Below, in pieces: positions 22,240 through 32,685 of a stretch of DNA of 64,000 nucleotides. The position numbers and the translations under genes are program-made. The notes beneath the pieces are model-generated. The model was not told the DNA's origin and did no database searches. It saw nothing but the letters and a program-made list of their open reading frames with translations. The DNA is taken from assembly GCA_036924285.1 (NCBI GenBank), contig JAYKYS010000002.1, positions 6,386,001-6,450,000 of the forward strand, given 5' to 3'. Source of the stretch: Asterella californica (Eukaryota; Streptophyta; Marchantiopsida; Marchantiales; Aytoniaceae). Positions within the stretch are counted from its first letter, which is position 1. Each line of letters starts with the position of its first letter.

Positions 22240-23290
22240 ACGATGAGGCTATTCTCATCGCGAGAATGAATCAACTCCATGAAGCGATCAAAAGGAAAGA
22301 GGAAGAGCTTAAGTCCAAAAGCCATGATCTTGAGCATATGACTATCAACTCATGATCACTAAAGAAGAATTGACAACGATACGAGCTGCAGAAGAGTTCT
22401 ATCCTCATCTAGTGACCCCTACTGCAAATCGACGTAAGACCTTAATCCTTGATTTGAATGATCTTTTAGTCCATGTAGGAAGGAACGAGCATGAGTTGAT
22501 GCCAGCTCGTGAGAGAAGATATGTAGTGGAAACTACATCCAAGCAGTATATATGGTACGTGGAGAGACGTGGAGTCAAGCAGTTCATGGAGATATGCCTA
22601 GATAAATTTCATGTCATCATATGGACTTCTCGTACTGTGGTAAACACAGACACCTTACTACGTGCTATGGAGGATGCTGATTATTTGCCTCCTGGAGTTG
22701 CAAGAGCGAAGGTATGCGAATTCTTATGAGATTTTCTTTTCAGTTTTACTTTTAATCGTTTTTTTATATTATATGTTATATTCTTGATCTAAGATATATG
22801 TTCTATTTGTTCTAATACATATGAGTGGCATTTGTAGGTGTCTCACGTTTTTGCTCAAGATATGTTTTTGAAATATAAGACGGTGAGAGAAGTTGCCTTC
22901 GGGAACCACTTATACTTGAAGGATTTTACTGTTCTTCATGACCGTAACTTGAGCACGAGAGACGTTCTGTTGTTGGATGATAGTCCGGTCAAAAATTGTA
23001 CCAATCATCCATTTAATGCTATCCATCCGTCTCCTTTTTCTCCTTTCACTATGGATAGTGATAGAGAGTTATATTTAGAAGCCACCTTATTGCCTTGGCT
23101 TCTTCGTTGGAGAGTTTCCCCCCAGGAGACTCCAGCTTACGTGGAGAGTAGATTTTCACAAGTTTTTGCTCAAGATCCATTTCTGGCCCTCAAGAATTAC
23201 TGGACCAATATTACCCAAGAGGAAGTCAATATCGTATGGAGATCCGTGCCACATAGAGTTTCTATGGATTTGTATCCTAAACTCAAGTGA
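22240..23290 (+). pseudogene. FCP1/NIF-like HAD-domain C-terminal exons of the cargo gene
   Basis: An exon from 22,240 encodes a short coiled coil (IKRKEEELKSKSHDLEHM). A phase change at about 22,345 precedes the frame 22,352-22,711, and an intron 22,712-22,837 (GTATGC...TTTGTAG) joins 22,838-23,290. The domain begins KTLILDLNDLLVHVG, corresponding to the HAD motif I of NLI-interacting-factor/FCP1 phosphatases (DxDx[T/V]) but reading D-L-N-D. The second catalytic Asp is therefore replaced by Asn at the third position. IIWTSRT (motif II-like) and DVLLLDDSPVKN (motif III/IV) follow, with a C-terminal tail. Some plant members of the family also have DLN. Protein dephosphorylation would be the family role; this version may be catalytically weak or only structural. 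Confidence 0.6.
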
Positions 23291-23479
23291 GAAAGATATG
23301 TCTTTTGAGTATCCATTATATAAAAAGAGATTTTGAAAAATGGTTCCATTACTTTATTGTTTTGGAATGAATTGAGTGGATTTTGAAAATGGACTTTATT
23401 GCTTCCGTGTCTGGAATGAAACTGGATTTTGTAAAAAGACTTTAAACTTTACAACTTCCTTGTGAAAGAACAAAACATC

Positions 23480-24140
23480 GGCGGTGAAACATCCCTGTTT
23501 CGCCTTCCCATATCCCTTGACGAGTTCTCTCGGGAGACGATACACTCATGTTTTGACTCCCGGCTCTGCGAAACAGCCATGTTTCACGGAGGGAAGGCGA
23601 AACATGAGTGTGTCGTCCTCCCGCGAGAACTCGCAAAGGGGTACCCCTTAGGTGAGTAATCGCGGGAGGCGATACATCCATGTATCGCCTCCGACAGCGC
23701 AAAACATCCATGTTTCGTCTCTCGACAGCGCGAAATATCCATGTTTCGCCCTCCCGCGAGAACTCGCAAAGGGGTACCCCTTGGCAAGTTCTCGCGGGAG
23801 GCGATACATCCATCTATCCCCCCCAGCAGCGCGAAACATCCACGTGTTTCGTCTCCCGATAGCGCGAAACATTAGTGTTTCACCGCGGGAGGGCGGAACA
23901 TTAGTGTTTCGCTCTGGCGAGAACTCGCCAAGGGATCTGGAAGGCAAAACATCCATGTTTCGCCTCTCGATAACACAAAACATTAGTGTTTCGCCTCTGG
24001 CGAGAACTCACCAAGAGATCTGGGAAGGTGAAACATCCATGTTTCGCCTCCCGACAACACGAAACTCCCGTGTTTCGCCCTCCTCGGCGAAACACTCTAG
24101 TTTCACGCTCGGTGGAGGCGCGGTACACGGTGTTTCGCCT
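23480..24140. repeat. Palindrome array 2 (about 17 hairpin units plus long palindromes)
   Basis: Units follow the pattern GGCGAAACATCCATGTTTCGCC (perfect or near-perfect) with GATACA and ATTAGTG variants. They are spaced by the element CTCCCGCGAGAACTCGC. Two spacers are themselves long palindromes centred on GGGGTACCCC: one at 23,750-23,801 (26-bp arms, 2 mismatches, no loop) and a decayed one at about 23,616-23,668. The array lies between the convergent HAD-domain gene and RPA-like B. Core half-sites match array 1, but the spacer families differ. Confidence 0.85.
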
Positions 24141-24280
24141 CTCGCGGGAGTAATTTTGGCGACACAAAACGAGGAAGATTGGAGTACAAGAACCTTGCGA
24201 AACACAAGTAGTATTGCATAATGAAAGCAGTATACAAAATATAAGATGGACAAGCTAACCATTTACAACCGGTACCATTC

Positions 24281-25084
24281 TTAAAACTCTTTAAGTTTTT
24301 GTAATGTTTCTACTATCTCTGAAAGCTCTCCCTTCTGTTGTCGTTGGAGCTCAACAACCGCTTGCAAATCTCAAACTATACTGAGCAAGCTCGATTCAGT
24401 GTCTTCTGATCTTTCGACTAATGTCACTACCCGATTGTGTAACCGCTCCATCTCTAGAAGTTCAGCGTTATCCCCAAACTTGGCCTTCTCACTTTCTTCC
24501 GAAGGATAAAATGTTACACTGTCCATGACAGAAGCAAGATCTTCTATTGTATCCTCGAACTCGTCCGACTCTGCTATTTCATGTTCCACATCGAACGCTG
24601 TATATCGATTCTGCTTTGTGTTCAATCCTATTTTGAAGCGCCACTTCTTCGAACAAACAACGTTCAAAAGTCTATCTTGCTCTTCGGATGATAACTTCTC
24701 AAAAGATTCTGCGGTCATCCCTAAGAGCTTCTCTCCTATACTCCAAACAACCACTATTGGTAACGCTGCTTCTTGCCGCTCACAAACGCTATAATCAATC
24801 AATCCTAAATGAAATCGATACTGCCTCTTATTTCCCCTTTGACCACAAGCATGCCAAGTCTTTTTGCTGTCGGGCTGCACTTGACTGAAATATAACATCT
24901 TCTTAGCGGAGCTTGATGAGGTCTGTGCAGAGTCTATCACTTGCTTCAAGCACCCCGAGAAATTACAAGCCAAGTACGATATAGAATTCCATTTCCGATT
25001 TTTGATAATCCTTTGAATAGAAGCAACCACCCACATGCAAGGTATGTTACTTATACACTCTTCAAATTCAGCCAACGAACACAT
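24281..25084 (-). pseudogene. RPA1 C-terminal-like OB-fold protein B (late in-frame TGA)
   Basis: The ATG at 25,084 opens a 237-codon frame. It encodes a zinc-ribbon OB-fold like the RPA1 C-terminal domain: SYLACNFSGCLKQV, TWHACGQRG, QYRFHLGLID, and VVVWSIGEKLLGMTAESF. It then has a KWRFKIGLNTKQNRYTAFD strand pair and an acidic, coiled-coil C-terminus. It is paralogous to gene A: the stretch around LLGMTA, the position where A has its TAA, and the following basic strand align without gaps. After the TGA at 24,371 the same frame continues 29 codons of good coiled coil to a TAA at 24,281, so the TGA probably truncates an older, longer protein. Loss of only the tail may leave a functional OB-fold. 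Orientation mirrors gene A, with its 3' end facing array 2. Confidence 0.6.
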
Positions 25085-25453
25085 TGAAGCACTGAAGTAG
25101 AAAACACAACTTTCTCTATGAGGAGTTGAAGGATAATATGCGAAGAGAGTTTCGTCTTCAATCGCTCAACACCGTGTCTAATCCTGAGACCTCATTACAG
25201 TTCCCGTCCTCACTGAGTCGCTCTCTCTCCAGCCTCAGATTTTACATAAACAGCCATATAACACTACTACTAAAGAGCCGTTGGACAACTCCATTGGATA
25301 CTACGGTAAGCCAACCAACGAAGGAAGTACAACCCGTAACCATAAAGTCCATGTTCGAGGTCGGTCTGTTCTGCTCAGTCTTCACTCACTTCTGCATTGA
25401 TACACGGGCACAAAACAGAGGAACATGAATGAATGTTTCAAGAAATTTAAACA
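25085..25453. other. Spacer between RPA-like B and the transposase gene 3' end
   Basis: No gene is seen. It would hold the promoter of RPA-like B and the transposase terminator region, given that the two genes are in tandem on the minus strand. Confidence 0.4.
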
Positions 25454-28115
25454 TTACAGCCAAAAAAACACTCTCGGAAAGGAGCTCTGTAACGAACCTG
25501 CTGGTACATCACTATTGTTGTCTGTTTCACCGAGTTCTTCATCCGAGGTCGTGAAAACTACATCATCCTCTCGATGCAATGTTGGCATGCTAGATTGATT
25601 CGATAGGTGCTCAGCGTAGTTGATATCTGCTATATCATTTCTTTGACATGTTCGAACATTGTGTCCAACCTGCTTGCACCGACTACATCTTCCAACCTGA
25701 TTTTGCCTGCTGCCACTAGCCGTAGTAGATGATATGCCAGATCGTCTCGTTCTATGAATAGGAAATTCTGACGAAAAATGAGACATTTGTTCATCTGCTA
25801 CATCGAACTCCATTTCCACAGCATTAACACTACCACTACCAGTAACAGGAGGAAGTCCCGTGACACTCTCTTCAACGAAATCAGTTGCATTTCCTGGAGC
25901 TCTAACTTGTGAGGATTGAGTATTGTTATCCATTCGTACCACTCGGTGCCTTCCTCGTCGAATTGCAACAGGGGGCGGATCACAAGTCCAAACTGGTTCT
26001 AAGTCGTCCATTACTATTAGAGGCAGATGTTGTTGTCCATAAATTGAAAATAGTGACGAACTGTACCAAATTTGATCAACGAGTGTCATAGGATTCTCTC
26101 CCACCTCTCTGTCATCCCATTTCCTGGTACTCGACGCAAGTGCACGTTCCTCGTCCATTCGAGTTATGTTTCACTACATGAGTTGATCCGGAACTGTGAC
26201 AGCAAACTGTGGCCTCTCTAATGTTGGAAACTTGACAAATGAATCCTTCTGCAGCTTGCTCATTCTTTGTCTGTCTGCTCCTTGCAAACTTGGTGAGTAG
26301 ATTTGTCTCCTGCTCTAGTTGTTGATGTCTCGTGGTAAATTGTTGCATGATGTAATACCAAATTTCAAGCAAAATTCTCAAAGGAGCATTAAAACGGATG
26401 GTCCTCAGAGCGTTGTTCATACTCTCAGCTACATTTGAAGTTACCTTCCCATATCGTGGCTTCAGAAATGCACAGCGACTATATCTTTCTGGCATGATAC
26501 CTCGTAAATAAGTAGCCAACTGCTTGCCTCGATCTCCGGAGTCATCGAGTTTTTTTAAAACATTGTTATACCTATCACATCACATTGCATTAAAACACAC
26601 CAAACAAACTAATACTATAACTGACATAAGAAGCTACACCAACTAACCAAATGCTCACAGATGAGGTGAGATTCTTACGCTTCTGGATTTTTCGCGTATA
26701 AACAAGCCAAAAAAGGTTTTTCGGCCTCCTTGCCAAATCTCGCCCTCACGTTCATTCTAATGTGTTGGGCGCAATGACCATGAGTCACCGTCGGAAATAT
26801 CTCAGCAACGGCTTTCTCCAATCCTTTTTGTCGATCGCTGATGATGACAGTTTGAGGACTCTCAATTCCATTTATTGATTCTTTCAATAAACCACAGAAC
26901 CAAGTCCAGTTGGATGTATCCTCTCTCGGAGCTACAGCATAAGCTAAAATGATAGCCTGGTTTGCACCATCGAGTGTGGAAGCCAAGAAAATTTGACAAG
27001 GAAACTTACGAGACTTTGAATGACAAGCGTCAAGACAAATCATTTTCTGACAGGAGCTAAAAGCATTACGAGTAGCACTATGACAGACAAAAGAACGACT
27101 GAAAATTGTTGGATGATTTATCCATGTGTCCCATTCCACAACAGTTAAAGGATCCACATCTTTGATATTTCTGCATACAGATGGAATATAATGAAAAGAG
27201 ACCATCTGATTACGTTCTAACCAATCTCGTGAATGCTCACGGCTTCTCCAAACTTGGTTATATGGAGCTCGTTTATTAAAACTAGTCCGAATTTCTTCCA
27301 TTAAATTCCTGATTGGGATGTTCGGATCTATTGCTACTCTATTACACAAAACTTGTGCAAGGAATTTAGAGTTTGAGGCTGGTCCACGCCAGTAAGCTTG
27401 TTGTCCAGGGCAAGTATGCTCCAGATTACACACACTGATGGGGATTCTCCCTGTGAATTTCCCTCTTTGTGCACGTACCCTCCATTTGCACGACTGCGTT
27501 ATTTACCCTTCTCTTGCCTCAACTCCAGTTCCATAAAATGTTTCTCTACCAGAGGTCAAATATCGCATCTTCTCGCCACATCGATCATTCTCAGGAACTC
27601 GCCGTGTTCTTTGGATCACAGTGACATCTTCTCTTCTTCTTCTGCTCTCTCTCTCTCTCTGTCGTTGGTTGGGTGAACTCGTGGAAGCTGCGAGACTGAC
27701 TACTTATCAAATTTGGATCCAAGTTTTCGTTGTTTCCAACTCGCTGTTCTATTGATTTTCTGCAACGAATCCTCCCTCCATACCGACAGACGCGCACTCT
27801 GTGAGTAGAATATGACTTGAGCTTGTTACAAGCTCTACTGTTCAGAAAACACCAACAATCTATAGCAAAGTCAAAATCCTTCCAGCATTGAAAATCTCCC
27901 CTCAACTTCAGTGTCCCATCGACCTCTTTCAAAGCGTCTAATGTTTTTTCTTGAAGTACGCGGTCAGCAAGACGGGTGTCAATCATCTCCTGCCGCCATC
28001 GCTCCAGTATCATTTCGTCTTCTTCCTCGTCGCTTCTTGCATCTAAAAAGAATTCCCGCTCTTCATCTTCAAAATATAATCCATCGAAGGAATCTAAATC
28101 ATTATCCTCCGACAT
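25454..28115 (-). pseudogene. Mutator-like (MULE) transposase, multi-exon
   Basis: The ATG at 28,115 starts an acidic N-terminal exon (to about 27,730) that ends in a Cys/Arg-rich putative DNA-binding segment (WCFLNSRACNKLK, VRVCRYGGRIRCRKS). The exon 27,433-26,675 and the frame below 26,574 carry the DDE core: Asp in CLDACHSK (27,029-27,031), Asp in IISDRQKG (26,834-26,836) and Glu in VAESMNNA (26,424-26,426). CAQH lies between the second Asp and the Glu, as in the family. A SWIM-type finger starts (CTCVEYQEMG), but the following CxH pair is not visible because the frame changes at about 26,110-26,160. The last exon has a CCHC zinc knuckle (CSRCKQVGHNVRTC). Catalytic residues are intact, but the SWIM break makes function doubtful. 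It would bind the TIRs and catalyse cut-and-paste transposition in the nucleus. Confidence 0.8.
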
Positions 28116-28129
28116 TATAGCTAAGTGCT

Positions 28130-28260
28130 TACATGCACTGCAAATCTATGTCCCAGATGCCCCGCTGTTACCTCGCTGTTACCACCATGTACTGTGCAAA
28201 TCTATGTCCCAGATGTCTCGCTGTTACCACCATATACTACTGTTCACAAATCTGCACTGT
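28130..28260. repeat. Subterminal tandem repeat upstream of the transposase
   Basis: A unit of about 60 bp containing TGCAAATCTATGTCCCAGATG and CGCTGTTACC is repeated twice with a partial third copy, between the transposase start codon and the right TIR. It may be promoter or transposase-binding sequence (inference). Confidence 0.65.
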
Positions 28261-28350
28261 TAATAGTCATTCCTTCTTTTCGATGTCGAACACTGTATCC
28301 TGCCAGTACTTGTTTTGCTGTGCAGTTCCGCTTCTCTTCCTGCGCACTAG

Positions 28351-28411
28351 TTTCTTCCCGCATCAGGTCACACGTCAGCTTTCTTCCTGCATCAGATCAC
28401 ACGTCAGCTTC
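28351..28411. repeat. Direct repeat of about 30 bp next to the right TIR
   Basis: Two adjacent copies of a unit with CATCAGGTCACACGTCAGCT (second copy with A for G) straddle the inner border of the right TIR. The left TIR has only the equivalent of one copy. Confidence 0.7.
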
Positions 28412-28562
28412 GGAAAGCTGACAGGACTATTTGACTGGACGTCCATGTGGCAAAGTACAAAGCGGGCGGTAGCCAGTTTGGGGTCGATCAAGAAAAGAAT
28501 CGTTAAGCGAGGGTGGATCAAGTCCGGGATTCCTTTTGGCGGGTGGATCAAGTAAATTTCTG
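28398..28562 (-). repeat. Right TIR of the large element
   Basis: It is the inverted match to 17,803-17,970, with three GATCAAG motifs at about 28,485, 28,516 and 28,546. It ends AAATTTCTG, directly followed by the TSD. Confidence 0.9.
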
Positions 28563-28572
28563 GAGCGAATTG
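28563..28572. repeat. Right target-site duplication of the large element
   Basis: GAGCGAATTG is identical to 17,793-17,802. Confidence 0.92.
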
Positions 28573-28766
28573 TGACCTTCCCAGTACGGTAGACGAACAA
28601 AGCTCTAGAATTCGCTTGTATTTGTCCAACTGGTAAACGAGTTGGAGATATCCATGTGGAGCTTTTGAGTCTGTGATGTAGTGACTCAGAAATGATAGTG
28701 ACCACACCGCACTGACTGCGGGTAGTGAAGCTGTAATGATCTTTTCTTTTGTCTTGTCAGCAAACG

Positions 28767-29680
28767 GCGGCGGCGTATCAGATCTATGAATATGTCGAGA
28801 GAAGCAGCACGTCACAGAAACCATACGGACCATCCATTTTCGAGTTCTCCAACCTATCTTTCAATAATTTATGGGCTCTACCATTCTTAGCTCCGCGGAC
28901 CGAACATGGTCGTACGAGCGGCCCAAGATGGATGATTCCCCCAAATGCCTTGGGTTCTAAGCAAGACTTTCGAGGACGGAAATCAATATGTCTAGAATTG
29001 CATGTCCCTATGGATCGCAGTTCATGGGATATCACGACAGTAACTACAGACTTAGAGCCAGATGCAAAGGGGGTGAGCTTGTCTTCGGGGTCCTACATAC
29101 GAAGGAAATTATTCGCTCCACTACTGTACCGAACATCGATAGTAAGTTACCAGTTTTTGGATGGTCACTGTGGAGAAGTGGAGTTAAAGGAGCGCTTCAA
29201 CTGGGTATGCTCTGCTGTCAGCGGAGATCCGTGCTTCGAACATTTGCTAGCTGTGGGATCATATTACAGACTTCTGCTTTCAGTACACGCAGACACATAC
29301 TCCTGATCTCTACTCAACGTGTGTAAGTTAAACAAACTTTCTAGCTCCTTTATTGGTCCGTTCAGACACTCCGTTCATCGTTTGCTGCTTGTTCTCTGAC
29401 GTCTTCTAGAGCTTATAACTCAGAAATCTGTTTGTCTGAGAAACGTGACGAACTTGTGAGGGTAGGCAACATTTGAGGTCGTTCGTCTATGCAAATTTCC
29501 CGGTTTATGACATGGATTGCTGGTTCGCGTATGACTTTTAGAAGGAGAACTAAAAATTCGGGCAAGGTCTACACGATGGCCGTACACAACTTTCGACTCG
29601 TGCCGCGTACTGAACTGGACGTACCAGTACGAGGCACCATCTTCCCAAAAGCTTCAAGAAGAAATAAAAGTCAAGGATAA
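28767..29680 (+). pseudogene. Probable N-terminal region of the RdRP gene
   Basis: After a good acceptor (TTTTGTCTTGTCAG ending at 28,766) an open frame runs to 29,306. It contains QIYEYVERS and SIFEFSNLSFNNLW, with further open stretches to about 29,680. It is on the same strand and just upstream of clear RdRP sequence, where the less conserved N-terminal domain of a fungal-type RdRP would lie. I do not recognise motifs with certainty. Stops between 29,306 and 29,707 mean either introns or decay. Confidence 0.35.
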
Positions 29681-29706
29681 GTTCGTGTGGAGCCTCCACG
29701 GATCTT

Positions 29707-32660
29707 GTGCCGAAACTGGCAATGGAAAGCCCGGCCGTGCCGAGCTATAAGCGGGTTTTGCAGCGTGGGGTCTCGCCTGATGATGCTTCATGGCAATACA
29801 GTCTACGCGACCTCCCGCCCCCATCGCTGGGAGGGGCTTTGAAGCTCATCACTGTCACAAGCACTGATATTAAGCTCAGCTTCATAAAGAAACCGATCAA
29901 CAGAGCCCTTGACTTCGGTGCAACCTCATATCTTTCGCCAATCTCCGATTCCCCGACTTGCCCATCAGCAAGTCGAGCCAGTATATCCTACGGCTGCTCA
30001 CGACTGGCATCGACCTCAACGGCTCAACCTACAGATTCTATGGCCACAGCAACAGTCAGCTCCGGTCTCGCACATGCTTCCTGTACGCTGGCAGCGTGAT
30101 TGACATCAGCGCCCGAATCAACTCATTACGCAATTTCTCCAAAATCATGTCTACTGCAAAGCGGGCCAAGAGAATCGGCCTTCTTTTCTCAGCTGCAGAG
30201 ATGGGGTACGCACTGAACTCGTCCGACTGCGATTAGGCATGTTTTCACTAATGGCTGCGGCTTTATTTCGCCCAGGTTCGCCCGGACATTTTCCGGCCAT
30301 CGCAAAATCGTTTCTCGGAACGAAAAATACGTACCCAGTGTGTTCCAGATTCGATATAAAGGATATAAGGGGATCGTGACACTGAACCCGAATTTGGATC
30401 GACAACGAGGACCAAAGACCCGGCGCCAACGCCATCCTCTGGTTCAGTTTCGAGATTCTATGCGCAAATTCAAAGGGTGCACAGATGACACCTTCTCTGT
30501 GGTGGACTACTCGAAACCCTACATGTTCGGGAAGCTCAATGGCGAGCTCGTCACGTTGCTGTCTTGTCTCGGCATTCGGGACGAGGTTTTCCTTCAGAAA
30601 CAGGAGGAGTACTTCGAATTTATCAAGGACGCGACCCGAGACCCTCTCGTCGGCTTCCATTTCGCATCCTACTGCAATCAGCCGGACTTGGGTGAGAAGC
30701 TAGCTTTGGAGGGGCTCGAACCTGTGCAGTCGGAACTCCGAAAGCTACAGAGCCGAGAATGGGCTGGGCACTTCGACAAGAACGAGCACGAGCGGGTGAG
30801 AATCATGATTCGAGAATCTCGTCTACTCTTTGGGGTCAGTGATCATGGGAATAATCTTGCCGAGGATCAATGTCAAGTGAGAATCACACTCGAAGGTGGT
30901 GGAATCAGAACTCTGGAGGGTGCCGAAGTCATCGTGGCCCGTAATCCTTGCCTTCACCCTGGAGACATACGCAAGCTGCGTGCAGTACGCATTCCCGAAG
31001 TTCTCGATCACCTGGTGGATTGCATTGTGTTCTCTGTGCAAGCTTGCTGCCTCGCTCATGAGCGGAGGAGATCTGGATGGTGACAAGTTCTTCGTCTGTT
31101 GAGACAAAGAGTTGATTCCCTCCAAGCTCTTCGAGAAAAAAACCCCACGAAAAAACATTTCACATGTAGATATGATCAGATATTTTGCCAATTACAACAC
31201 CGTTTCTCTGGGTCGAGTGAAGAATTGTTATCTGGAATGGGTGTGCATCAAAGGGGCGGATAGTCAAGAGTGTCTGGAACTCAATGCTCTCTTCTCCTCA
31301 TGCGTCGACGGTGAACGAGTGAAAATTCTTGAACACGTGCAGTCCCCTCCCAAGAACCTCAACATGAACCGGGAACCATTCATTCCCGACAAGCTGTGCG
31401 ATGCGGTGAAAGTTGCGGCTTTATCGTGGCCCACGATTTGCCTTTCGGAGTTCGAACTTTTCCAGCTCGTGCATCGTTGGGCTTTAGTCCATGGTGTACC
31501 ACTGACGAGATTTCTTTGGCATTTTGACTTCGGAGCCTTCACTGCAGTCCAGAAGCAGTGGATTGCTGCTCAAATGCCTGACACACTGAACATGCAGTGC
31601 TTGTTATACAACGGGCTCAACCAGTCGACACTGATCAGGCACAGTGAGCTCGAGGCGTACAATCTCCACTGGCCTGTTCTTCACTGGAAACGAATCTACT
31701 CATCCTACGAGCACGACTTCCAGCGCTTTTTCCACTTCGTCGAAACATCCCTCGAGCAGTTCCACATCAGATTGATAATCATCCGTATCGATGACCGTCT
31801 GACAGTCGCCATGTACATTCCTGTGAGGATCGCTCACAATGAGGACTACGTGGTCGATGATGCCGTGCGGGTGCTCGGTTTCACTCCGACCGGAGTCGAT
31901 CGGCGCCATAACAGTAGCACCGTTCAAGGCTACCGTTTGTACTTCGATGATGATACCTTCCAGCTGTTCCAAGGCAAACGAGCCAACACGTTCGTGTTCA
32001 TGACAGCAGGAGGAGGAGCAGATGGTTCGAGCTCGAGCTCGTCACCAGTGCTGCGTACAAGCATCGCTTTACAGAAAATAAATCGGTCGATTCAGCGGCA
32101 CGTGGGTTTCGTGAAGAGGACTCCGATAATGGCCGCCGAGATCTACGTAATCAGCAATCGTGACCGTCTTGGGCATGAGATTCTCAATATCGCCATGAAC
32201 CAGGTCGATACGCAGGGTGATTTGATTCCTCTGGTGCAGAACATCCCGCGAGAGTATGAGCTCTCGGACATGACGTCTGTCGAGTGGAATGATCTACCCC
32301 TTCATTGTACAAGTATAATTCGAGATCACAACTGGAACGAACTGGAACTCCTTCAAGATATGGCTGACTTCGAGCTGATCTTCGAGACTTGCATACAGCA
32401 CAATGGGCACGGTGAGCTATCCTTCATTGTGTAGTACATCCTAAATCATCCGCTTCTATGCAGCCCAAATTCGGACATTGTAGCACGAATCTTAGCTCTG
32501 CTCGAGGATGTACCCATGCTTGTAATCCCTGTGCTTAATGCTCTTCTCTCTCGTGAAGAGATCGGGGGATCAAAGGTCAAGTTTCCAGAGTCGTATGGTG
32601 AAAAAAGTCTCCATCTCTATCTTCTACATGTTCTTCTGCTCACAACAAACACCATCATAA
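29707..32660 (+). pseudogene. RNA-dependent RNA polymerase (cellular, fungal-like), disrupted
   Basis: This encodes the double-psi-barrel RdRP of RNA silencing, which converts single-stranded RNA to double-stranded RNA for Dicer. Recognisable segments include FYGHSNSQLRSRTCFL, AKRAKRIGLLFS, VFQIRYKGYKG, VARNPCLHPGDI and the catalytic MSGGDLDGDKFFV (DLDGD at 31,070-31,084), followed by IPSKLFEKK. The reading frame breaks at about 29,950, 30,235 and 31,040 (one-base shifts). A TGA at 31,100-31,102 replaces the Trp normally after FVC. After 32,410 a 62-nt GT-AG intron (GTGAGC...CTATGCAG) restores an open frame. The three catalytic Asp codons survive, but the gene as read cannot make a full protein. 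Motif wording is closer to fungal than to plant RDRs as I recall the families. Confidence 0.8.
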
Positions 32661-32685
32661 TCTAGTGCTTCCAGAAGTCGACTGA

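Larger units (their letters stand above)
17803..28562 (-). mobile_element. Complete 10.76-kb Mutator-like element with cargo
   Basis: The ends are TIRs of about 165 bp (17,803-17,970 and 28,398-28,562), roughly 90 percent alike by eye, beginning CAGAAATTTACTTGATCC. They are bounded by perfect 10-bp TSDs. The transposase lies at the right end on the minus strand (25,454-28,115). Cargo in order: RPA-like gene A (+), a polypurine tract, a multi-exon gene with an HAD-type C-terminus (+), palindrome array 1 in its first intron, palindrome array 2 after it, and RPA-like gene B (-). Most cargo genes carry a stop or frameshift, so this copy is probably no longer autonomous. The boundaries are strongly supported by TIR plus TSD agreement. 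Confidence 0.9.

Noticed and set aside
19684..24140. CRISPR-like arrays
   Set aside because: Units are palindromic and variable, spacers are repeated rather than unique, no cas-like genes are present and the context is eukaryotic.
23442..24221. Overlapping open frames across palindrome array 2
   Set aside because: The same composition effect applies, and translations are simple repeats of the hairpin unit.
27398..28120. Plus-strand frames opposite the transposase
   Set aside because: Shadows of the transposase N-terminal exons on the minus strand.
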